Positions 16,462 to 23,085 of a DNA stretch of 37,878 nucleotides are shown piece by piece. Position numbers and translations under genes: made by a program. Under the pieces are notes generated by a model that was not told where the DNA came from, searched no databases, and was given only the letters and a program-made list of their open reading frames with translations. The stretch's first letter is position 1. Each line of letters opens with the position of its first letter. The DNA comes from Competibacteraceae bacterium UBA6584 (GTDB lineage Bacteria > Pseudomonadota > Gammaproteobacteria > Competibacterales > Competibacteraceae): NCBI GenBank assembly GCA_002433805.1, contig DJIW01000104.1, positions 1 to 37,878 on the forward strand. Reading direction: 5' to 3'.

Positions 16462-17984
16462 TGGACGCCGCCATCAACCGCTTCATCTTCCTGCTGAAAC
16501 AGCGCGGCGCGCGGATTTCGCCCGCCGAATCGCTGGATGCGATGCAGGCGCTGGCGCGAGTCGCGCTGCACGAGCGCGAGACGGCCCGGACCGTGCTGCG
16601 CTGCACCTTGATTAAAGACCTGCGCGACCTGTCGATGTTCGAGGAGCTGTTCGAACAATTTTTCAGCCTGCCCAAGCGGGCCGAGACGGCCGCGCCGGGA
16701 GATGAACCCTCCCCCGCCGCGCCGGACACCACGATCCAGACGCCGGACGCGGCGGCTCCGGCGACGGTCGGCGGCCAACCCGACGGCGACAACGCCCACG
16801 AGGACGCCCTCGATATCCGCGAGTATTTCGATGAGTCGCAAATGGTGACCCATTTCAACTCGCATCAAGATCCCCACGATTTCAGCCTGGCCGAATTCGG
16901 CCAAAACCTGGTGCTGAGCCGCCGCCGCGAACTGCTGGATCACGCGATGCAAAACGCCTTGCAGGTGCTGAAGGCGCGGCGGCTAAAAAATGCCAGCCGG
17001 GCCGGCGAGCTCAATTTCGACGAGGCCATCGCCGCGCTGGACGCGGACCTGATCGCCGACGCGGTCACCGAGCTGTTGGACGAATTGAGCGACGCCGAGA
17101 TCGACGAGGGGTTGCTGCAAAAATTGTCCGCCCGCCTCAAGGGCGGCATCGCCCAATTGCCGGAATTGCTGAAACGCTATCTGGAGCGGGAACTGGCGCT
17201 GCGGCAACAGGAGGCAGGACGCGCCGCGCGGCCGGCCCGGCCCCGGCCCGATTACCGCTTTACCGAACAGGAGCGCCGAGAGATGACCGAGATCGTGCAG
17301 CGGCTCTGTCGGCGGATGCGGGGCGCGCGCTCCTACCGGCGGCGGATCGGCCCGCAAGGCCGGATCAGCGTGCCGCTCACCCTGCGCCGCAACATGAAAT
17401 ACGAAGGCATCCCGTTCCAGCCGGTGCTGACCCGCCATTACGACGAAAAACCCCGGCTGGTCGCGATCTGCGACGTGAGTCTTTCGGTGCGCAATACCGC
17501 ACGCTTTATGCTACACCTTGTCTATAACCTGCAAACGCTGTTCGAACAGGTGCGCAGCTTCGCCTTCGTCAGCGATCTGGTGGAAATCAGCCCGTATTTC
17601 GACCAGCTCGGCATCGACGACGCCATCGCCGCCGTGTTCGACGGGGATTTGCTCGATACCGAGGTGGACAGCAACTACGGCCGCGCCCTGGAACGGTTTC
17701 ACAATCGCCATCTGGCGGCGGTGACCGCCCAAACCACCGTCATCATTCTCGGCGACGGTCGCGGCAACCGCAATCCGCCTCAGGTGTGGGCGTTGGAAGC
17801 GATCCGCCGCCGGGCCAAACAGCTGCTGTGGCTGTCGCCGGAGTCGCGCGGCAGCTGGCGGATGGGCAGTTGCGACATGCCGCTGTACGAGCCGGTGTGC
17901 CATCACACCGAAGTCGTCCGCAACTTGCGCCAGCTCGGCGAGGTCACCGAAAACCTGTTGCGCCGCTCGGCGATCCGGCCCTAA
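16461..17984 (+). CDS. CoxE-like VWA domain protein
   Basis: A 507-residue protein whose C-terminal half is a von Willebrand factor A domain of the CoxE type. The MIDAS motif is present as CDVSLSVRNTARFMLHLVYN (about 337-356), followed by FVSDLVEISPYF and the ILGDGRGNRNPP loop. The N-terminal half has a helical region (MDAAINRFIFLLKQRGARISPAESLDAMQAL at the start), a low-complexity Pro/Ala/Asp linker (about 75-115) and an HFNSHQDPHDFSLAEFG segment. It is the partner of the MoxR ATPase and translationally coupled to it. No signal peptide or membrane helix is evident, so it should be cytosolic. Confidence 0.88.
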   Translation: MDAAINRFIFLLKQRGARISPAESLDAMQALARVALHERETARTVLRCTLIKDLRDLSMFEELFEQFFSLPKRAETAAPGDEPSPAAPDTTIQTPDAAAPATVGGQPDGDNAHEDALDIREYFDESQMVTHFNSHQDPHDFSLAEFGQNLVLSRRRELLDHAMQNALQVLKARRLKNASRAGELNFDEAIAALDADLIADAVTELLDELSDAEIDEGLLQKLSARLKGGIAQLPELLKRYLERELALRQQEAGRAARPARPRPDYRFTEQERREMTEIVQRLCRRMRGARSYRRRIGPQGRISVPLTLRRNMKYEGIPFQPVLTRHYDEKPRLVAICDVSLSVRNTARFMLHLVYNLQTLFEQVRSFAFVSDLVEISPYFDQLGIDDAIAAVFDGDLLDTEVDSNYGRALERFHNRHLAAVTAQTTVIILGDGRGNRNPPQVWALEAIRRRAKQLLWLSPESRGSWRMGSCDMPLYEPVCHHTEVVRNLRQLGEVTENLLRRSAIRP

Positions 17985-18000
17985 CCGTGGAGCCGCTTTC

Positions 18001-19017
18001 ATGATGCTCTCGCGCCGCCGTCACGCCTTATTGGTCGAAGGCTTGGAGCGACAAACCGCTCCGTTGGGCGAAAGCGCCCGCTTCCGGCTGTATGCGCTCG
18101 CGCCGCTGGCCGACGAATTCGTCATCGTCCACGACTTCGCGCCGGTCGAGATCGACAACAACCTCGGCCATCACGTCGTCACCGAACTGTTGCCGCTGCT
18201 GGTCGCCCACCGCCACCGCATCGACAACGGTTACAGCGAGCAGGATTTGTTCGAGCGGTCGGTCGGCGACATCGTGCGCTCGATGGCCGGCAACGAGCGG
18301 GCCGCTTGGCGGCTGTTTTACGCCAACACCTTGAACGCCATCCAGGCCAGCGCCGGGCTGGGAACCGCGCCCGACGCGCCCGACCGCCGGACCGGCGACT
18401 TCATCGGTTTGTTCGGCGCGATCTACCGTCACGCGCTGGAACTGATCCGCACGATGCCGGCCTTGACCGCGCCGCCCACCGTGCTCGACGCGGCGACCTG
18501 CTTCGGCTTTTTTCCCTTGCTGCTGGCGCGAATCCGCGCCGGCGGCGAGGCGCTGGGCGAACTCGCCGGTTGCGATCTCAATCCGGCGCTGATGGATTTC
18601 GCCGCCGATTATCTCGGCTGCGAACCGGCGCTCGGCGCTCGATTCGGCGTGGCCGACATCCTGGCCGCGGACATCGAGCGGGAACTGGCCCCGCTGCCGG
18701 CGCGTTTCGATGTGGTGACCGCCCTGCATCTGTTGGAGCATCTCGATGCCGGGCAAACCGAAACGGCGCTCGCCAATCTGTGGCGGCTCGCCGCCAAGCG
18801 CCTGATCGTGGCCGTGCCGCTCGAAGCCGAACCCGACCGCCGCTACGGCCACCGCCAAGTTTTCAATCGCGAGCGGTTGCTGGCCCTGGGTCGGACGCTC
18901 GGCGGCCGCCAGAGCTATTGCGAGTATCACGGCGGTTGGCTGGTCGTCGACCGACCGCGTCCCGGCGCGGGCCGACGAGGCTCCAACGCCGCGCACAAAC
19001 AAGAAGACGAGGCCTGA
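18001..19017 (+). CDS. mftM: SAM-dependent methyltransferase, probable mycofactocin glycan methyltransferase
   Basis: A 338-residue protein with a class I methyltransferase domain in its second half. Motif I is VLDAATCFGFFPLLLARI (about 161-178), then GELAGCDLNPALMDFAADYLG with the acidic SAM-ribose contact, and DVVTALHLLEHLDAGQTE. The N-terminal part (EFVIVHDFAPVEIDNNLGHHVVTELLP and SVGDIVRSMAGNERAAWRLFYANTLNAIQ) is distinctive. In mycobacteria the mycofactocin oligosaccharide is methylated by MftM, encoded, as I recall, in the locus of the NDMA-dependent methanol dehydrogenase. The order here (dehydrogenase, MoxR, VWA, methyltransferase) matches that picture, so I call it a probable MftM. 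The exact assignment is inference; a generic methyltransferase is the alternative. ATG at 18001 is used; 18004 is equally possible. Confidence 0.6.
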   Translation: MMLSRRRHALLVEGLERQTAPLGESARFRLYALAPLADEFVIVHDFAPVEIDNNLGHHVVTELLPLLVAHRHRIDNGYSEQDLFERSVGDIVRSMAGNERAAWRLFYANTLNAIQASAGLGTAPDAPDRRTGDFIGLFGAIYRHALELIRTMPALTAPPTVLDAATCFGFFPLLLARIRAGGEALGELAGCDLNPALMDFAADYLGCEPALGARFGVADILAADIERELAPLPARFDVVTALHLLEHLDAGQTETALANLWRLAAKRLIVAVPLEAEPDRRYGHRQVFNRERLLALGRTLGGRQSYCEYHGGWLVVDRPRPGAGRRGSNAAHKQEDEA

Positions 19018-19057
19018 ACTCGCCGAATTTAACTACCAAAACTGTAGGAGAAACGAC

Positions 19058-20578
19058 ATGTTATATGCATCGCCCGGCCAATCTGGTTCCAAGGTCAGCT
19101 TCAAAAAGCGCTATCAAAATTTCATCGGCGGCCAGTGGGTGGAACCGGTGAAAGGGGACTATTTTGAAAACGTCACCCCGGTGACCGGCAAGGTCTTCTG
19201 CGAAATCCCGCGTTCCAGCGCCGAGGACATCGAAAAGGCGCTGGACGCCGCGCACGCCGCCGTCGGCGCTTGGGGCCGCACCTCGGCCGCGGAACGGGCC
19301 AAACTGCTCAATACCATCGCCGACCGGATCGAGCAGAACCTGGAAATGCTGGCGGTCGCCGAGACCTGGGACAACGGTAAGCCGGTGCGCGAGACCATGG
19401 CCGCCGACCTGCCGCTGGCGGTCGATCATTTCCGCTATTTCGCCGGCTGCATCCGCGCCCAGGAGGGTTCGCTGTCGGAGCTGGACGACAACACTGTCGC
19501 CTACCACTTCCACGAACCGCTGGGCGTGGTCGGCCAGATCATCCCCTGGAATTTCCCGCTGCTGATGGCGACCTGGAAGCTGGCCCCAGCCCTGGCCGCC
19601 GGCAACTGCGTGGTGCTGAAGCCGGCCGAGCAGACCCCCGCCTCGATCCTGGTGCTGATGGAGCTGATTCAGGATTTGCTGCCGGCCGGCGTGCTCAACG
19701 TGGTCAACGGCTTCGGGGTGGAAGCCGGCAAGCCGCTGGCCTCCAACCGGCGCATCGCCAAGATCGCCTTCACCGGCGAAACCACCACCGGCCGGCTGAT
19801 CATGCAGTACGCCTCGCAAAACCTGATTCCGGTCACTCTGGAACTGGGCGGCAAATCGCCCAACGTGTTCTTCGCCGACGTCTGCGCCCAGGACGACGAC
19901 TTTTTCGATAAGGCGATGGAAGGCTTCGCCATGTTCGCCCTCAACCAGGGCGAGGTCTGCACTTGTCCGTCGCGGGCGCTGGTTCAGGACACCATCTACG
20001 ACAAGTTCATCGAGCGGGCGATCAAGCGGGTGAAAGCGGTCAAGCAAGGCCACCCGCTCGACACCGACACCATGATCGGCGCGCAAGCCTCCTCCGAACA
20101 GATGGAAAAGATCCTGAGCTACATGGATATCGGCCGGCAGGAAGGCGCGGAATGCCTGACCGGCGGACAGCGGACCGAGCTGGGCGGCGAGTTGAAGGAC
20201 GGCTATTACATCCAACCGACGGTGTTTTTGGGCAACAACAAGATGCGGCTGTTCCAGGAAGAAATCTTCGGGCCGGTGCTGGCGGTTTCGACCTTCAAGG
20301 ACGAGGCCGAGGCGCTGTCCATCGCCAACGACACGCTCTACGGCTTGGGCGCGGGGGTGTGGAGCCGCGACATGAACACCGCCTACCGGATGGGTCGCGG
20401 GATCAAGGCGGGCCGGGTTTGGACCAACTGCTATCACCTGTACCCGGCGCACGCCGCCTTCGGCGGTTACAAGCAATCCGGCATCGGCCGGGAAAATCAC
20501 AAGATGATGCTCGATCACTACCAGCAAACCAAGAACCTGCTGGTGAGCTACAGCCCGAAGGCGCTGGGCTTCTTCTAG
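19058..20578 (+). CDS. acoD: NAD-dependent acetaldehyde dehydrogenase, ExaC/AcoD family
   Basis: A 506-residue aldehyde dehydrogenase oxidising acetaldehyde and similar aldehydes to acids. Length and pattern fit the ExaC/AcoD group. Motifs: PWNFPLLMATWKLAPALAAGNCVVLKPAEQTP (nucleotide site), FTGETTTGRLIMQ, the general base in LELGGKSPN, and the nucleophilic Cys in NQGEVCTCPSRALVQ. The N-terminus MLYASPGQSGSKVSFKKRYQNFIGG suits the group, and GTAGGAGA precedes the ATG. It is followed by a DUF779 gene, a common partner of this group. Both acetoin cleavage (acoABC) and oxidation of ethanol would produce its substrate, so it links the two halves of the window. The symbol exaC would be equally acceptable. 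Confidence 0.93.
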   Translation: MLYASPGQSGSKVSFKKRYQNFIGGQWVEPVKGDYFENVTPVTGKVFCEIPRSSAEDIEKALDAAHAAVGAWGRTSAAERAKLLNTIADRIEQNLEMLAVAETWDNGKPVRETMAADLPLAVDHFRYFAGCIRAQEGSLSELDDNTVAYHFHEPLGVVGQIIPWNFPLLMATWKLAPALAAGNCVVLKPAEQTPASILVLMELIQDLLPAGVLNVVNGFGVEAGKPLASNRRIAKIAFTGETTTGRLIMQYASQNLIPVTLELGGKSPNVFFADVCAQDDDFFDKAMEGFAMFALNQGEVCTCPSRALVQDTIYDKFIERAIKRVKAVKQGHPLDTDTMIGAQASSEQMEKILSYMDIGRQEGAECLTGGQRTELGGELKDGYYIQPTVFLGNNKMRLFQEEIFGPVLAVSTFKDEAEALSIANDTLYGLGAGVWSRDMNTAYRMGRGIKAGRVWTNCYHLYPAHAAFGGYKQSGIGRENHKMMLDHYQQTKNLLVSYSPKALGFF

Positions 20579-20594
20579 GCCATCGCCCGTCTCG

Positions 20595-20659
20595 CGCCGC
20601 CCGCTCCCAACGGGAGGTTGCCGCTCCGACTCCTCTATCCAATCGGGAGCGGGGCGGCG
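20595..20659 (+). promoter_or_regulatory. large inverted repeat after the aldehyde dehydrogenase
   Basis: CGCCGCCCGCTCCC (20595-20608) pairs with GGGAGCGGGGCGGCG (20645-20659) apart from one bulged base. The same left-arm CTCCC (20604-20608) can instead pair with the adjacent GGGAG (20612-20616) around AAC. Two mutually exclusive structures are therefore possible in the 116-base gap before the DUF779 gene. No T-run follows, so I call it an intercistronic regulatory hairpin. Confidence 0.4.
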
Positions 20660-20694
20660 GCGAGGCTCCTTCAACCCAGAACGGAGGATGCCGC

Positions 20695-21066
20695 ATGAAC
20701 AACGTTTCCCGCGTTTTGGCGACGGATGCGACCCTGGAACTGATCGAGCGCTTGAAGGCCAAGCACGGCCCGCTGATGTTCCATCAATCAGGGGGCTGCT
20801 GCGACGGCAGCTCGCCGATGTGCTATCCCGAAGGCGATCTGCTGGTCGGCGACAGCGACGTGCGGTTGGGCGAGATCGGCGGCTGCTCGTTTTACATGAG
20901 CGCCGCCCAATTCGAATACTGGCAACACACGCAGCTCATCATTGACGTCGTCCCCGGCCGGGGCGGCATGTTTTCCCTGGAAGGCCCGGAGGGGCTGCGC
21001 TTTCTAACCCGTTCCCGGCTGTTCACCGACGATGAATGGAAAACGTTGGCGGCGGAATCGGCCTAG
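20695..21066 (+). CDS. DUF779 domain protein
   Basis: A 123-residue protein with the DUF779 signature: FHQSGGCCDGSSPMCYPEGDLLVGDSDVRLGEI and CSFYMSAAQFEYWQHTQLIIDVVPGRGGMFSLEGPEGLRF are visible in short blocks. Five Cys residues cluster in the first half, three of them within the GGCCDGSSPMC stretch, consistent with a metal or redox role. The family is found next to ExaC/AcoD-type aldehyde dehydrogenases; its function is unproven. The start ATG at 20695 follows ACGGAGGA. It is the next gene after the aldehyde dehydrogenase, though a large hairpin separates them. Confidence 0.88.
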   Translation: MNNVSRVLATDATLELIERLKAKHGPLMFHQSGGCCDGSSPMCYPEGDLLVGDSDVRLGEIGGCSFYMSAAQFEYWQHTQLIIDVVPGRGGMFSLEGPEGLRFLTRSRLFTDDEWKTLAAESA

Positions 21067-21107
21067 CCGGCGCTCGCTCGTTCGAAACAACACCTCAAGG
21101 ATTCCCC

Positions 21108-21656
21108 ATGACTACAGCGCTTTTAGTGGTGGATATTCAGAATGATTATTTTCCGGGCGGCGCCATGGAGCTGGCGGGCGCGGATCAGGCCGGCGCGCGC
21201 GCGAATCAAGTGCTCGACGCTTTTCGGAACAAGGCGCTGCCGATCTTCCACGTCCAGCACATCGCGATCCATCCGGGGGCGACGTTCTTCTTGCCCGACA
21301 GCCCCGGAGCGGCCATTCACAAATCCGCGCACCCCCACGGCGCGGAACCCGTTTTTCAAAAACACTATCCGAACAGCTTTCGGGAAACGCCCCTGCTCGA
21401 TCACTTGCGCCGCAACGGGATCGACCGTCTGGCCATCGTCGGCATGATGACCCATGTCTGCATCGACACCACGACGCGCGCCGCCGCCGACCTCGGGTTT
21501 AACTGTCAGTTGGTCAGCGATGCGTGCGCGACCAGAACGCAATCCTTCAACGGCGTGACGGTGCCCGCCGAAAGCGTGCAAGCGGCCTTTCTCGCCTCGC
21601 TGGACGGCTGGTTCGCCAAGGTTCTACCGGCCAGCGAGTTATGCGCCGCTCTTTAA
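21108..21656 (+). CDS. isochorismatase-family cysteine hydrolase
   Basis: A 182-residue cysteine hydrolase with the family triad: Asp in ALLVVDIQNDYF (about 9), Lys in VFQKHYPNSF, and Cys in MMTHVCIDTTTRAAADLGF (about 116). The cis-peptide region preceding the Cys (IVGMMTHVC) is normal. Members hydrolyse amides or related bonds in small molecules such as nicotinamide, carbamoyl compounds or isochorismate; the substrate here is unknown. ATG 21108 is chosen because the family begins with the VVDIQND strand; the frame is open upstream through the DUF779 stop. It sits between the DUF779 and DUF4242 genes in the aldehyde dehydrogenase segment. Confidence 0.9.
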   Translation: MTTALLVVDIQNDYFPGGAMELAGADQAGARANQVLDAFRNKALPIFHVQHIAIHPGATFFLPDSPGAAIHKSAHPHGAEPVFQKHYPNSFRETPLLDHLRRNGIDRLAIVGMMTHVCIDTTTRAAADLGFNCQLVSDACATRTQSFNGVTVPAESVQAAFLASLDGWFAKVLPASELCAAL

Positions 21657-21701
21657 GGCCCCAAGCAACAGTCAATTTCACCGCAAGAGGACAAAACCGC
21701 C

Positions 21702-21977
21702 ATGCCCAAGTATCTGATCGAACGCGAACTACCCGGCGCGGGCAAACTGTCGCCCGCCGATTTGAAAGCCGTCTCGCAGAAATCGTGCAGCGTGCTGCGC
21801 AACCTGGGGCCGCAAATCCAGTGGGTGCAGAGCTATGTCACCGACGACAAGATTTATTGCGTCTACATCGCTCCTAACGCCGAGATGGTGAAGCAGCACG
21901 CCGAACAGGGCGGCTTTCCGGCCAACCGGATTTCCGAAATCAAGGTCGGCATCGACCCGACCACGGCCGAAGCCTGA
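21702..21977 (+). CDS. DUF4242 family small protein (possible metal-binding)
   Basis: A 91-residue protein starting MPKYLIERELPGAGKLSPADL and continuing with VLRNLGPQIQWVQSYVTDDKIYCVYIAPN, the usual layout of DUF4242 proteins, which have a ferredoxin-like dimeric barrel fold; some relatives bind nickel. One or two Cys and several acidic residues could hold metal, but I see no strict site. AAGAGGA lies upstream of the start. It is the last gene before the mycofactocin maturase and is separated from it by a GC hairpin. Confidence 0.82.
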   Translation: MPKYLIERELPGAGKLSPADLKAVSQKSCSVLRNLGPQIQWVQSYVTDDKIYCVYIAPNAEMVKQHAEQGGFPANRISEIKVGIDPTTAEA

Positions 21978-21983
21978 CCAGAG

Positions 21984-22011
21984 GTCGCACCGCGCGCCTT
22001 CCGCGCGCGAC
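21984..22011 (+). promoter_or_regulatory. GC-rich hairpin upstream of mftC
   Basis: CGCGCG (21991-21996) pairs with CGCGCG (22002-22007) around CCTTC, and the flanking GTCG (21984-21987) pairs with CGAC (22008-22011) across a 3-base bulge. It lies in the 69-base gap between the DUF4242 gene and mftC and has no T-run. It may mark a transcript boundary or an mRNA processing point. Confidence 0.35.
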
Positions 22012-22046
22012 ATCGCTTTCTCAACCACCCGTGGACCCGCGCCGCC

Positions 22047-23075
22047 ATGAGCTACGACCTGTTTCGCCAAGGTTTGGACGCCCCGATCTGCCTGACCTGG
22101 GAGATCACCTACGCCTGCAACCTGCGCTGCGTCCACTGTCTGTCCTCGTCGGGCCACCGCCGCCCCGACGAACTGTCCACCGCCGAGGCCAAGCGCCTGA
22201 TCGACGAATGGGCGGAGATGAAGGTGTTTTACATCAACGTCGGCGGCGGCGAGCCGATGAGCCGCAAGGATTTCTTCGAGCTGATGGACTACGCCCTAAC
22301 GCGCGGCATCGGCGTTAAATTCAGCACCAACGGCTCTTTGATCGACGAAAAAGCGGCGGACTGGATCGCCTCGCGCGATTATCTGGACGTCCAAATCAGC
22401 TTGGACGGCGCCACCGCCGAGACCAACGACCCGATTCGCGGCGAAGGCTCCTACCAGCGCGCCCTGACCGCCATGGCGCTTCTAGCCACGCGCGGTTTTT
22501 CCTTCAAGATCAACGCCACCGTCACCCGCCACAACTTCTCGCAGCTCGATGCGTTGTACGCCCTGGCCCGAGGGTACGGAGCCGAATTGCGGCTGACCCG
22601 GCTGCGGCCGACCGGACGCGGCGGCGCGGTCTGGCACGATTTGCGCCCCACCCATGACCAAAATCGCGGGCTGTACGACTGGCTGCTGGCCCATCGGGAC
22701 GTGCTGACCGGCGATTCGTTCTTTCACCTCTCGGCTTACGGCCAGCCGCTGGAGGGCCTGAATCTGTGCGGGGCCGGGCGCATCGTCTGCTGCGTCGATC
22801 CCGTAGGCGAGGTCTACGCCTGTCCGTTCCTGCTGGCTCCGGAATTCTCCGCCGGCAACGTGCGACAACCGGGCGGCTTTACCGACCTCTGGCGCAACTC
22901 AAGGCTGTTCGCCCACCTGCGCGACTGGCAAGTCGGCGGCGGCTGCCAGCATTGCAACGCCTACAGCCTCTGTCACGGCGGCTGCATCGCGGCCAAGCAT
23001 TTCACCGGCCGCTCGCTGGACGCGCCCGATCCCGATTGCATCTACCTACCCGCCGATCGCGCGGCGACGGCTTGA
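22047..23075 (+). CDS. mftC: mycofactocin maturase, radical SAM/SPASM protein MftC
   Basis: A 342-residue radical SAM enzyme with a C-terminal SPASM domain. The cluster-binding CX3CX2C is C24-N-L-R-C28-V-H-C31, followed by the GGGEPMSRKDF loop. The SPASM cysteines follow: LCGAGRIVCCVDPVGEVYACP, then GGGCQHCNAYSLCHGGC and a last Cys in DPDC. MftC acts on the C-terminal Val-Tyr of MftA held by MftB: oxidative decarboxylation of the tyrosine, then carbon-carbon bonding to the valine. The identity rests on the SPASM pattern plus mftA, mftB, mftE and mftF downstream. It heads the operon-like run, 10 bases before the first OYE gene, whereas in mycobacteria mftC follows mftB directly. Confidence 0.93.
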   Translation: MSYDLFRQGLDAPICLTWEITYACNLRCVHCLSSSGHRRPDELSTAEAKRLIDEWAEMKVFYINVGGGEPMSRKDFFELMDYALTRGIGVKFSTNGSLIDEKAADWIASRDYLDVQISLDGATAETNDPIRGEGSYQRALTAMALLATRGFSFKINATVTRHNFSQLDALYALARGYGAELRLTRLRPTGRGGAVWHDLRPTHDQNRGLYDWLLAHRDVLTGDSFFHLSAYGQPLEGLNLCGAGRIVCCVDPVGEVYACPFLLAPEFSAGNVRQPGGFTDLWRNSRLFAHLRDWQVGGGCQHCNAYSLCHGGCIAAKHFTGRSLDAPDPDCIYLPADRAATA

Positions 23076-23085
23076 GCGCGCCGCC

